DNA of 64,000 nt from Streptomyces scabiei 87.22 (GTDB lineage: Bacteria > Actinomycetota > Actinomycetes > Streptomycetales > Streptomycetaceae). The translations under genes were made by a program, and so were the position numbers. Shown piece after piece: positions 25,517 to 33,514 of the stretch. The notes beneath the pieces were generated by a model. It was not told where the DNA came from and did no database searches. It saw only the letters and a program-made list of their open reading frames with translations. The stretch covers positions 1,984,001 through 2,048,000 of the forward strand of contig NC_013929.1 in the NCBI RefSeq assembly GCF_000091305.1, written 5' to 3'. How positions within the stretch are numbered: position 1 is the stretch's first letter; each line of letters starts with the position of its first letter.

Positions 25517-26026
25517 TCAGCCCGTCTGTGCGGCGAACGCCGCGTACGCCTCGTCGTCGAAGAGGACGAACCTGACCTCCTCGACCGAGGTCGGGGTGGC
25601 GCGGACGGTCTGTACGGCGATCCGGGCGGCGTCGTCCATCGGCCAGCCGTAGACGCCGGCGGAGACGGCGGGGAAGGCGACCGTACGGGCGCCCAGTTCG
25701 TCGGCCACGCGCAGGGACTCTCGGTAGCAGGAGACCAGCAGGGCGGAGCGGTCCAGGCTCTGGCTGTGGACCGGGCCGACCGTGTGGATCACCCAGCGCG
25801 CGTCCAGGTCGCCCGCCGTGGTGGCGACGGCCTGTCCGGTGGGCAGACCCCGCCCGTAGTGCGAGGCGCGGAGCTTGCGGCAGCCGGCCAGGATGGCGGG
25901 TCCGCCGCGCCGGTGGATCGCGCCGTCCACCCCTCCCCCGCCGAGGAGGGAGGAGTTCGCGGCGTTGACGATGGCGTCGGCGGACTGCTGGGTGATGTCC
26001 CCCCGGACGAGGGTGATGGTGGTCAT
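25517..26026 (-). CDS. Macro-domain protein, MacroD-type ADP-ribose hydrolase
   Basis: Predicted O-acetyl-ADP-ribose deacetylase or mono-ADP-ribosyl hydrolase. The 169-residue protein is a single macro domain: GDITQQSADAIVNAANSSLL at 9-28, GGGGVDGAIHRRGG near 29-42, TGQAVATTAGDL near 63, and VAFPAVSAGVYGWP near 118 for the phosphate loop. ATG26026 is preceded by TATAGA at the spacing of a leaderless promoter. The frame extends upstream to 26188 but that part is low-complexity. With the sirtuin and ADP-ribosylglycohydrolase it makes a scattered ADP-ribose toolkit in this window. Confidence 0.92.
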   Translation of the reverse strand: MTTITLVRGDITQQSADAIVNAANSSLLGGGGVDGAIHRRGGPAILAGCRKLRASHYGRGLPTGQAVATTAGDLDARWVIHTVGPVHSQSLDRSALLVSCYRESLRVADELGARTVAFPAVSAGVYGWPMDDAARIAVQTVRATPTSVEEVRFVLFDDEAYAAFAAQTG

Positions 26027-26141
26027 GCCCGCCTCTATACCAGCCGACGGGGCGGCCGAGCCCCCGAAATACGGGGCGGTTGGCGCCCTCGGGCGCGGTC
26101 CGGACGTGGTCCGGCCTCCTCGCACGGCGGTGCCGCGCCGC

Positions 26142-26355
26142 TCACCCCTCGCAGGAGCCCCGGTCCACACGCAAGAGGCGTCGGGCACCGGCCCAGCGGC
26201 ACAGCCCGACCCCGACGACGATGCCGAGGATGGTGATCACGGCGGGCACATGCGGTTCAGCTCGGCGTAGTCCCCGAACCCGATGCTGGTCACGGTGAGC
26301 CGAGAGCCAGTCCGGTGAGAAGAGTGGCCAGCAGGACGCCGCCCCGGGTACGCAT
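26142..26355 (-). pseudogene. Possible decayed small membrane-protein gene
   Basis: Between the macro and VOC genes no intact gene of normal size is seen. On the minus strand ATG26355 opens a 21-residue frame (RTRGGVLLATLLTGLALG) ending at 26290, and GTG26249 opens a 35-residue one (PAVITILGIVVGVGLCRW) ending at 26142. Joining frames would give one small two-helix protein with a TSIGFGDYAELNR-like segment between, reminiscent of a channel filter, so this may be a frameshifted remnant. It could equally be chance GC-rich frames; confidence is low. Confidence 0.25.
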
Positions 26356-26412
26356 CAGATCACCGCCCTTCACACCGTGCCCTTCGCGTCGTTCGCCCGG
26401 TTCCTCGGCCGG

Positions 26413-26913
26413 TCATGTGACCGACCGGGCAGCCGCTCCCGTGCGCAGATCGGGACCCCACCGGTCGATCGCCGACCGGAGGTCCAGAGGGAGCGGTCTC
26501 CGGTTCTCCTCCGGGGCCGGCCAGTCGGCGCGGGGGACGCGCCACAGCACCTCGAACTCGTGGCCGTCCGGGTCCACGCCGTGCAGGGACTTGGCCACCA
26601 GGTAGTCGGTGCTCCCGGTCAGGGCCCGGCGTGCATCGAGCAGGTCCGCCGTGTCGGCGAGTTCACCGAGCGTGCCGACCTCCCAGGCGAGATGGTGCAG
26701 TCCGACGCGGTCGCGCTGAGGGCCGGGCGCGTCGGGTCCCAGGGTGAAGAGGCCGAGGTCGTGGTCGTTGTCGCTGCCCCGGGCCCTGAGGAAGGCGGCC
26801 CTGCCGGGCATCTCGTGCTCGACGGCGAAGCCGAACACCTGGCTGTAGAAGGCGACGGAACACTCGATGTCACGGACGAACAGGACGGCGTGGTTGAGCC
26901 GGTTCACGGCCAT
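26413..26913 (-). CDS. VOC-family (glyoxalase/dioxygenase-fold) protein
   Basis: 166 residues with two beta-alpha-beta-beta-beta modules: RLNHAVLFVRDIECSVAFYS at 5-24, HHLAWEVGTL near 82 and DPDGHEFEVLW near 123. His/Glu metal ligands of the superfamily are visible (NHA, HHLA, FEV), matching ring-cleavage dioxygenase- or glyoxalase-like enzymes; the substrate is unknown. ATG26913 has GATGAGGG upstream. It lies 92 bases after the P450 gene on the same strand, separated by a long inverted repeat, so it may or may not belong to the ebo operon. Confidence 0.83.
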   Translation of the reverse strand: MAVNRLNHAVLFVRDIECSVAFYSQVFGFAVEHEMPGRAAFLRARGSDNDHDLGLFTLGPDAPGPQRDRVGLHHLAWEVGTLGELADTADLLDARRALTGSTDYLVAKSLHGVDPDGHEFEVLWRVPRADWPAPEENRRPLPLDLRSAIDRWGPDLRTGAAARSVT

Positions 26914-26947
26914 CGAACCCTCATCTCTCTCGGTGCTGCCGCACTGG

Positions 26948-26988
26948 CCGATCGGTCCCTCCCGAGGTGAGGAGGACAGACCGATCGG
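26948..26988. promoter_or_regulatory. Inverted repeat between P450 and VOC genes
   Basis: Arms CCGATCGGTC (26948-26957) and GACCGATCGG (26979-26988), 10 bp perfect, 21-base spacer. Each arm contains the self-palindrome CCGATCGG, so two identical 8-bp sites lie 33 bp (about three helical turns) apart. It may be a double operator for the VOC gene or a terminator for the operon; no T-run is seen. Confidence 0.5.
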
Positions 26989-27005
26989 AAAGATCGAACC
27001 GTTGG

Positions 27006-28199
27006 CTACCAGCTCACCGGCAACGACCGCACCCCGTGGACCGCGCTGATCGCCGGCGTGAAGTCCTCCGGCTCTCCGGCCGTCCGCAGGCCCGGCAGGC
27101 GGTCGAAGAGGGCGGGCAGGCCGACCTGGAGTTCCGCGCGGGCGAGGGACTGGCCGATGCACTGGTGCAGTCCGTGGCCGAAGGCGAGGTGGCCGGTGGT
27201 GGTGCGCCGGACGTCCAGGGTGTCGGGGGCGGTGAAGGCGGACGGGTCGCGGTTGGCGGCCTGGAGCGCCACGATCACGCCCTCGCCCGCGCGGATGCGG
27301 ACACCGGAGACCACCACGTCCTCGGTGGCGATCCGGCGCAGTCCCGCGTGCGTGACGGTGAGATGGCGCAGGAGTTCCTCGACGGCTCCGGGCCACAGGG
27401 CGGGGTCCGCGCGCAGGGCGGCCAGTTGTGCGGGGTGGCGCAGCAGGTCCAGAACCGCGAGCGGGAACATGTTCGCGGTCGTCTCGTGGCCGGCCACCAG
27501 CAGCAGCGAGGCGATGCCGACGGCCTCGGGTGCGCTGATCTCGCCGGTGGCCACCCGGTCGCGTGCGAGACGGGTGAGGAGGTCGTCGGCGGGCTCCCGG
27601 CCGCGCCGGGCGAGCAGGTCGCCCAGGTAGGTGTGGAGGGCCGTGCGGGCCGCCATCATCTCCTCGGGCCCGGAGGAGAAACTGCTGAAGGCGTTCGCCT
27701 GGCGCTGGAAGAAGTCGTGGTCCTCGTACGGCACGCCGAGCAGTTCACAGATGGCGAGCGAGGGCAGCGGCAGGGCGTACGCCTCGACCAGGTCGGCGGC
27801 CGTGGCATCGTCCGCCGTCATCGCGTCGAGCAGCTCGCCGCAGATCCGGGCGATCGCCGGCCGCAGCTGTTCGATGCGGCGGAAGGTGAAGTCGGGGATC
27901 AGGACGCGGCGCAGTCGGGTGTGGTCGGGCGGGTCCATCATGAAGAACTGGCCCGGTCCGCGGGGCGGCGACTGCGGGCGGAAGCCGGGGAAGCCGTCGC
28001 GGGTCGCGTCGGCGCTGAAGCGCGGGTCGGCCAGGACCACGCGGGCGTCCTCGTGCCGGGTGATCAGCCAGGGGCTGTTGTCGCCCCAGATCGTCACGCG
28101 CCGGATCGGCTCCTCGGTACGCCACTTGGCGTACTCGGGCGACGGGTCGAGCAGGGGCCGGAGGGTGGGGAGGGGAGGGTGGGGAGGGTGGGTGGTCAT
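27006..28199 (-). CDS. Cytochrome P450, last gene of the ebo-type operon
   Basis: Soluble class I bacterial P450, 397 residues. Oxygen-binding I helix VAGHETTANM near 238, ExxR in VEELLRHLT near 278, heme loop FGHGLHQCIGQSLARAE with the Cys thiolate near 347. The N-terminal 15 residues are Pro-rich. ATG28199 overlaps the eboF stop (ATGA), so it is translated together with the ebo genes and probably oxidises the same metabolite; ferredoxin and reductase genes are not nearby. The frame is open far upstream through eboF, which is a shadow. Confidence 0.95.
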   Translation of the reverse strand: MTTHPPHPPLPTLRPLLDPSPEYAKWRTEEPIRRVTIWGDNSPWLITRHEDARVVLADPRFSADATRDGFPGFRPQSPPRGPGQFFMMDPPDHTRLRRVLIPDFTFRRIEQLRPAIARICGELLDAMTADDATAADLVEAYALPLPSLAICELLGVPYEDHDFFQRQANAFSSFSSGPEEMMAARTALHTYLGDLLARRGREPADDLLTRLARDRVATGEISAPEAVGIASLLLVAGHETTANMFPLAVLDLLRHPAQLAALRADPALWPGAVEELLRHLTVTHAGLRRIATEDVVVSGVRIRAGEGVIVALQAANRDPSAFTAPDTLDVRRTTTGHLAFGHGLHQCIGQSLARAELQVGLPALFDRLPGLRTAGEPEDFTPAISAVHGVRSLPVSW

Positions 28200-29608
28200 G
28201 CGTGCGGCTCCTCTTCCGTCAGGCCCGCGAGGCCCAGCAGCAACGACTTGACCTCGGTGGCGGCGTACGCCTTCCGGGCCCGCTCGGGTGCGGAACACAG
28301 CAGTACGGGCCCGTCGTCTGGGTCGGCGGGCAGGCGTCCGTGGCTGCCGCCGACGCCGGACGGGTCCAGCGGGACCGTGCTGAGGCGGTAGCGGAAGCCC
28401 AGCTTCTTGCGGGCGACCTGGCCGATCGCGCGGAGCTTCACCGCGGGGACGGTCTCGTCGTACAGCAGCTCGGCGGGGTCGTAGCCGGGCTTGCGATGGA
28501 TCTCGACCTGCCGGGCGAAGTCGGGGGCGCGGTCGTCGTCGAGCCAGTAGTAGTAGGTGAACCAGGCGTCGGGGTCGGCGACCGCGACCAGTTCGCCGGA
28601 GCGTTCGTGGTCCAGCCCGTGGGCCGCCTTGCCGGCGTCGTCCAGCACCACGTCCACGCCGTCGAGTCCGGCGAGGAGCCCCGCCACCTCCTCGGTGTCG
28701 GCCGGATCCCGCACGTACACATGGGCGATCTGGTGGTCGGCGACCGCGAAGGCCCGTGAGGTCCAGGGGTCGAGGTACTCCATGCCCTCCTGGGTGTGCA
28801 CCTGGAGCAGACCGGCCCGGCGCAGGGCCCGGTTGATGTCCACGGGACGGGAGACGGGGGTGATGCCGTACTCGCTGAGCGCGACCACCGTGGCGCCCTC
28901 GTCCAGGAAGTGGTCGATCAACGGGCGCAGGGCGTCGTCGAGTTGCCGGGCCGCACGGGCCGTGGCGGGTGAACCGGGGCCGGAGCGCTGGGGTTCGTAG
29001 TCGAGCTGGGGGACGTAGACGAGGGTGAGGTCCGGCTCGTGCTCGTCGAAGACCTGGCGGGCGGCGCCGAGGATCCACTGGGTGGAGGGCAGGCCGGCGT
29101 TGGGTCCCCAGTACGTGAACAGGGGGAACGTGCCCAGCCGGTCGGTGAGTTCGTCGTGCAGGGCCGGCGGCCAGGTGTAGCAGTCGGGTTCCTTGCGGCC
29201 GTCGGAGTAGTAGACCGGGCGGGGGGTGACGGTGAGGTCGACGTCCGCGCCCATCGCGTACCACCAGCAGATGTTGGCGACCTTGTAGCCGGGGTCGGTC
29301 CTGCGGGCGGTCTCCCAGATCTTCTCGCCGCCGACGAGGGCGTTGTGCTGGCGCCACAGCAGCACCTCGCCGAGGTCCCGGAAGTACCAGCCGTTGCCCA
29401 CCACGCCGTGTACGGACGGCGGTTCGCCGGTGAGGAACGTGGACTGGGCCGCGCAGGTGACGGCGGGCAGCACCGGGTCGAGCCGGGCCCGGAAGCCGCG
29501 TTCGCCGAGGGCGGCCACGGCGGGCATGTGGGCCAGCAGCTTCGGGGTGAGCCCGACGATGTCGAGGACGACGAGCCGGTCGGGTCGGGTGCTGTTCCTG
29601 GCGCTCAT
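28196..29608 (-). CDS. eboF: EboF-like alkaline-phosphatase-superfamily phosphodiesterase with altered metal site
   Basis: 470 residues of the nucleotide pyrophosphatase/phosphodiesterase fold: VVLDIVGLTP near 13-22 (first Asp), PAVTCAAQSTFLTGE near 47-61 (nucleophile Thr), LDYEPQRSGP near 202, SEYGITPVSRP near 245 and ADHQIAHVYV near 292. Compared with classical NPP enzymes the His of D-x3-H is Gln, and the DHG pair is Glu-Tyr, so several zinc ligands differ. ebo operons end with such a gene. Strong AGGAGGA ribosome site before ATG29608; it overlaps eboE and the P450 gene by four bases each. Confidence 0.85.
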   Translation of the reverse strand: MSARNSTRPDRLVVLDIVGLTPKLLAHMPAVAALGERGFRARLDPVLPAVTCAAQSTFLTGEPPSVHGVVGNGWYFRDLGEVLLWRQHNALVGGEKIWETARRTDPGYKVANICWWYAMGADVDLTVTPRPVYYSDGRKEPDCYTWPPALHDELTDRLGTFPLFTYWGPNAGLPSTQWILGAARQVFDEHEPDLTLVYVPQLDYEPQRSGPGSPATARAARQLDDALRPLIDHFLDEGATVVALSEYGITPVSRPVDINRALRRAGLLQVHTQEGMEYLDPWTSRAFAVADHQIAHVYVRDPADTEEVAGLLAGLDGVDVVLDDAGKAAHGLDHERSGELVAVADPDAWFTYYYWLDDDRAPDFARQVEIHRKPGYDPAELLYDETVPAVKLRAIGQVARKKLGFRYRLSTVPLDPSGVGGSHGRLPADPDDGPVLLCSAPERARKAYAATEVKSLLLGLAGLTEEEPHA

Positions 29609-30771
29609 TTCTGGTCCTCCTCAAGGCCGAGGCCGGTCAACCGGTCCCGGGCCCAGGCGAGTTCGGCGGCGATGCCGCCGGGCAGGTCGGTGGGCGGTTC
29701 GGGGAGGACGGACCAGGTGTAGGTCTCGACCTCGATGTGGTCGCAGTGGGCCGAGGCCCCGCCGAGCAGTCCGGCCAGGACCCGGCTCAGCTGGTCGGCG
29801 GTGGTGCGCAGCGGCGGTTCGGGGTCGGCGTGCAGCGGCGCGTGGAAGTGGACGCGCCAGGGGCCGGTGTCCGTGGGCAGGCCCCCCTCCAGCGCCTCGG
29901 GCAGGTCGTCGACGCCCCGCACGTCCGGTGACTCCTGCCGGGCCGCCGTGCGCGTCTGGTGCAGGAACCGGGGCTCCGCGAGGCGCCGCAGGGCCGCGTG
30001 GGCGGCGGGGTCGGCCGGGTCGGCGGCCTCGACCGCGCAGGACGCCTGCAGTTTGACGACGGGAAGCCCGGCGTCCGCGAGGCGCCGCAGGGCGGCGCCG
30101 GGCTCCTCGAACTGCACGGCCAGGTGGCAGGCGTCGAGACAGACGCCGAGCCGCTCCGGGTCGAGGCCGCGCAGTTCCCGGACGGCCTGGGCGGTGGTCT
30201 CCACGACGCAGCCGGGCTCCGGTTCGAACCCGACCCGGATACGGCGGCCGGTGTCCGACTCGATGGCGGCGAGCCCTGCGGTGAGCCGGTCCAGGGCACG
30301 GCGGGCGGTGTCGGCGCGGTCCGGTGGCCACGGTGTGCGCCAGGCCAGCGGCAGGGTGGAGACGCTGCCGCGCTCGGCGTCGTCCGGGAGGAGGGCGGCG
30401 AGGACGCGGGCGCAGTCCAGGGTGTGGGCCAGCCGGGCCTCGTCCGCCCAGTCGGGGAGGTAGACGTCCTTCTTGACCACCTCGCGGTGGAACCCGGCGT
30501 AGGGGAAAGCGTTGAGGGTGACGGTCTCCAGGCCCCGGGCCGCGAGTTCGCCGCGGAGGTTCTTCACCTCTCCGGGTACGGCGACCAGTTCGGACACCAC
30601 GTCGCGGGCGAGCCAGAGGCCGATGCCCAGCCGGTCGGCGCCGAGCCGCTCGCGCACCGGCTCCGCGTGGTCGGCGAGCTGGGCGAGGACGCCGTCGACG
30701 TCCTCCGCCTGATGGACGTTGCTGCAATAGCCGAGGTGGACGGTCGTGCCGTCCGGGTGCCGCAAGCGCAT
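29605..30771 (-). CDS. eboE: EboE-like TIM-barrel protein (metabolite traffic)
   Basis: 388-residue xylose-isomerase-type barrel: LGYCSNVHQAEDVDGV at 13-28 is typical of EboE; putative metal or acid residues in VGFEPEPGCVV near 180, VCLDACHLAVQF near 208 and HFHAPLHADPEPP near 307. The family is long compared with sugar isomerases (about 280) and no reaction is proven; the ebo operon as a whole is linked to exporting or trafficking secondary metabolites such as scytonemin precursors in cyanobacteria. It begins 10 bases after eboB and ends inside the eboF start. Confidence 0.85.
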   Translation of the reverse strand: MRLRHPDGTTVHLGYCSNVHQAEDVDGVLAQLADHAEPVRERLGADRLGIGLWLARDVVSELVAVPGEVKNLRGELAARGLETVTLNAFPYAGFHREVVKKDVYLPDWADEARLAHTLDCARVLAALLPDDAERGSVSTLPLAWRTPWPPDRADTARRALDRLTAGLAAIESDTGRRIRVGFEPEPGCVVETTAQAVRELRGLDPERLGVCLDACHLAVQFEEPGAALRRLADAGLPVVKLQASCAVEAADPADPAAHAALRRLAEPRFLHQTRTAARQESPDVRGVDDLPEALEGGLPTDTGPWRVHFHAPLHADPEPPLRTTADQLSRVLAGLLGGASAHCDHIEVETYTWSVLPEPPTDLPGGIAAELAWARDRLTGLGLEEDQK

Positions 30772-30781
30772 GGCCGGGCCC

Positions 30782-31636
30782 TCACTCCCCGCCGCGTCGG
30801 ACGGAGTTGCCCTGGAAGCTCGACTCCTCGTCGGGCTTGGGCTCGTCGAGGTCGAGCCTGCCGCTCTGCCCGTAGAAGGCGACGGGGTTGCGCCACAGCA
30901 CCTGGTCCACGGTGTCCTCGTCGAACCCGGCGGCGAGCATGGCGTCGGCGGTCCTGCGGGTCTTGAGCGGGTCCGAACGGCCCCAGTCGGCGGCCGAGTT
31001 GACCAGGATGCGGTCGGTTCCGTGCTCCTGGAGGATGGCGACCATGCGGTCCTCGCTCATCTTGGTCCTGGGATAGATCGAGAACCCGGCCCAGCAGCCG
31101 CTGTCGAGGACCGTGCCCACGGTCAGCTCGTTGAGGTGGTCGAGGACGACGAGTTCGGGCGCGATGCCCGACTCCCGTACGACGTCGAGGGTCCGCCGGG
31201 TGCCCGCGGCCTTGTCGCGGTGCGGGGTGTGGACGAGGGCGGGCAGGCGGTGCTCGACCGCGAGCCGGAGCTGGAGCGCGAGGGCCTCGTCCTCCTCCGG
31301 TGTCATCGAGTCGTAGCCGATCTCGCCGACGGCGACGACACGGTCCTTGGCGAGGTAGCGGGGCAGTTCGTCGAGCACGGGCCGGCAGCGCGGGTCGTTG
31401 GCCTCCTTCGGGTTGAGCGCGATCGTGCAGAAGTGCTGGATGCCGAACTGGGCGGCCCGGTAGGGCTCCCAGCCGAGCAGCGCGTCGAAGTAGTCGTAGA
31501 AGCTCTCCGGCGAGGTGCGGGGCTGGCCCAGCCAGAAGGCCGGCTCGACGACGGCGCGCACGCCGGCCGCGTGCATCGCCTCGTAGTCGTCGGTGGTGCG
31601 GGAGGTCATGTGGATGTGGGGGTCGAAGATACGCAT
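30782..31636 (-). CDS. eboB: EboB-like TatD-family metal-dependent hydrolase
   Basis: 284-residue amidohydrolase-fold protein. HxH in FDPHIHMTSRT at 4-14, Glu in VGEIGYD near 108, His in LVHTPH near 140 and LDHLNE near 168, Asp in NSAADWGRSD near 217: all ligands of a TatD-type dinuclear site are present. ATG31636 is chosen because the HxH strand follows directly; the open frame upstream to 32524 is a shadow of eboA. It lies 80 bases after eboA and 10 bases before eboE. Substrate unknown. Confidence 0.87.
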   Translation of the reverse strand: MRIFDPHIHMTSRTTDDYEAMHAAGVRAVVEPAFWLGQPRTSPESFYDYFDALLGWEPYRAAQFGIQHFCTIALNPKEANDPRCRPVLDELPRYLAKDRVVAVGEIGYDSMTPEEDEALALQLRLAVEHRLPALVHTPHRDKAAGTRRTLDVVRESGIAPELVVLDHLNELTVGTVLDSGCWAGFSIYPRTKMSEDRMVAILQEHGTDRILVNSAADWGRSDPLKTRRTADAMLAAGFDEDTVDQVLWRNPVAFYGQSGRLDLDEPKPDEESSFQGNSVRRGGE

Positions 31637-31716
31637 GTGCTGCTGCCTCGGATTCCTGGGAGCGGTCCGTGCGCCTGGTGAGCGAGAGCGACGGGACCTG
31701 AGGGGCCGGTCGGTGG

Positions 31717-32514
31717 CTAGGCGGAGGCGGTGGCGGTGGCGCGGTGGAGCGACCGCAGGGCGCGTTCGGCGGCCGCCCTGCGGTCGGGCGCGGCGGCTTC
31801 CGTCTCGGCGGTGAGCCGGTCGGCCAGCGGGCCGGCCGCGGGAAAGGCGCCGACGACGGGCCAGACGTCCGCCGGTACCTCGCGCCCGGCGGCGACCCGT
31901 TCGTGCGCGAAGTCGGCCAGCATGCGGGCGAGTTCGGCGTCGGCGCGGGCGGCGGGAGAGGCGGTCCGGGCCAACGGGATCTCCTGGAACAGGCACTTCA
32001 GCACGGCCTGCCGGTACTCGGCGTCCGGCAGACGGGCGGCGCCGTACGGGCCGAGGGCGGCCTCGACGAGGCTGCCGTCGTTGCCGCGCAGCGCCTCGCG
32101 GACGAGCGGCAGCGCGAGGTCGCCGAGGGGTTCCCGGCCGGTCGCGGCGTCGTCGTCGGTGAACAGGTGCAGGGCACGCAGGACGGCCCGCTGTTCGGCC
32201 GGGTCGCCGTGGCGGAAGAGGCCCGCCAGTTCGTCGGCGAGCGGTTGCCCGCCCAGCGGCAGCGCGGTGAGCAGCACGGCGCGGGCGGCCTCGTCGACGG
32301 TGAGGCCCGCGTTCAGCCGGGCCCGGCCGCAGTGCCGTCGGACGGCGGGGAACAGGGCACGGATCGCGGCGGGCCGGTCGGCGACACGGGCCACGGCCTC
32401 GTCGAGCCAGGCGCGGGCCGCGGGGTCCAGCGCGTGGGAGGCGAGGAGGGTCCGGGGGTCGGGGGGTTCGGCCGGATCGGGGGTCTCGGGGGTCGGCAGT
32501 CCGGTGGAGAGCAT
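31717..32514 (-). CDS. eboA: EboA-domain protein
   Basis: 265 residues, all-helical, no catalytic motif visible: repeating helices such as LRALHLF, LPLVREALRGNDGSLVEAALG and YRQAVLKCLFQEIPLARTA, the last being the recognisable EboA core. EboA is of unknown function and is the defining gene of ebo operons. ATG32514 has a textbook AGGAGG 10 bases upstream; the frame is open further to 33069 but that overlaps the next gene. Assignment rests on the helical core and on eboC, eboB, eboE and eboF around it. Confidence 0.8.
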   Translation of the reverse strand: MLSTGLPTPETPDPAEPPDPRTLLASHALDPAARAWLDEAVARVADRPAAIRALFPAVRRHCGRARLNAGLTVDEAARAVLLTALPLGGQPLADELAGLFRHGDPAEQRAVLRALHLFTDDDAATGREPLGDLALPLVREALRGNDGSLVEAALGPYGAARLPDAEYRQAVLKCLFQEIPLARTASPAARADAELARMLADFAHERVAAGREVPADVWPVVGAFPAAGPLADRLTAETEAAAPDRRAAAERALRSLHRATATASA

Positions 32515-32579
32515 GACGGAACAACCTCCTGCGGGGTGGGAGGACATGAGGGGGTGGTGGTCGGGGGCTGGGGGGCGGG

Positions 32580-33428
32580 TCAGGCCGTCGCCGCGCGGAG
32601 GAAGTCCAGGGAGCGACGGGCCACTTCGGGGGCGTCGAGCGAGCCGCCCTGGATCTCCACGGAGACCAGTCCGCGGTGGTCGAGGTCCCGCAGGGCGGCG
32701 AGGACGGGTGGGAAGTCGATCTCTCCGGTGCCGAGTTCGAGGTGCTGGTGGACGCCCCGCCGCATGTCCTCGATCTGCACGTTCAGCAGGCGTGGGGCGG
32801 CGAGACCGACGCACTCCAGCACCGTGCGCTCCTCCACGCAGTGCGCGTGGCCGATGTCGAGGGTGATGCCGAACAGTTCGTGTCCGCCGGTCATTTCGGC
32901 CAGTTCCAGGCACCGTTCGACGGTGTCGACGAACATGTACGGCTCGGGCTCGAAGGCCAGGGAGACGCCGTACCGCCCCGCCGTGTCCAGAACGGTCTCG
33001 ACGCCCGCGGCGAGCCGCTTCCACGCGTCCCGCTCGGGCAGTCCGTCGTCCGGCGCGGGGCCGCTGCACAGGTGGACGGTGGGCGAGCCGAGGTCCGCGG
33101 CGATACGGACCGCGCGCCGCAGGAGGTCGATCCTGCGCTCGGCGTCGTCCGCCATGAGCGTGGGGTGGTGCTTGCCCCAGGGGTCGAGGAGGTAGGGGGC
33201 GCCGGTCTCGACGGTCACGTCGAGTCCGTGCCGGGCCAGGTCGCGGGCGAGCGCGTCCACCCGTCGGGGCAGGTCCCGCGCGTAGGGGTCGAGGTGGCCG
33301 TGGTCAAGGGTGAGCGCGACGCCGTCGTACCCGAGGTCGGCGAGGACCGCGAGGACGTCGTCGAGCCGGTGGTTGGTGAAGCCGTTGGTGCCGTAGCCGA
33401 ATCTGAGGGGGGTGAGGGGCGGGGTCAT
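32580..33428 (-). CDS. Sugar phosphate isomerase/epimerase-like TIM-barrel protein in the ebo operon
   Basis: 282 residues of the AP-endonuclease/xylose-isomerase fold: FGYGTNGFTNHRLDDVLAVL at 9-28, metal Glu in LAFEPEPYMFV near 157, DIGHAHCVEE near 188, NVQIEDMRRGVHQH near 214 and Glu in SVEIQGG near 258. Intact metal site. It shares the EPEP turn with EboE but is 100 residues shorter and occupies the place where other ebo operons carry the dehydroquinate-synthase-like eboD, so it may replace that step. Good ribosome site (GGAGGAAG) before ATG33428. Confidence 0.85.
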   Translation of the reverse strand: MTPPLTPLRFGYGTNGFTNHRLDDVLAVLADLGYDGVALTLDHGHLDPYARDLPRRVDALARDLARHGLDVTVETGAPYLLDPWGKHHPTLMADDAERRIDLLRRAVRIAADLGSPTVHLCSGPAPDDGLPERDAWKRLAAGVETVLDTAGRYGVSLAFEPEPYMFVDTVERCLELAEMTGGHELFGITLDIGHAHCVEERTVLECVGLAAPRLLNVQIEDMRRGVHQHLELGTGEIDFPPVLAALRDLDHRGLVSVEIQGGSLDAPEVARRSLDFLRAATA

Positions 33429-33443
33429 GCCGGCTTCCTCCGC

Positions 33444-33514
33444 GGAGGTCTGTGCTGTTCGGGGAGGTCTGTGCTGGTGGGGAGGTCTGTGCTGGTCGGG
33501 GAGGTCGCTGTTCA
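33444..33514. repeat. Four near-identical 18-19-bp tandem repeats upstream of the isomerase-like gene
   Basis: GGAGGTC recurs at 33444, 33463, 33481 and 33500, each followed by TGTGCTG or a close variant. The array lies between eboC and the isomerase-like gene and ends at the eboC stop. The leftmost copy's GGAGG is in the wrong orientation to serve as ribosome site for these minus-strand genes. Confidence 0.85.

Noticed and set aside
30782..33069. Very long frames giving eboB and eboA hundreds of extra residues
   Set aside because: The extra parts are Arg/Pro-rich shadows of neighbouring genes; ATG31636 and ATG32514 give normal proteins with ribosome sites or catalytic strands right after.
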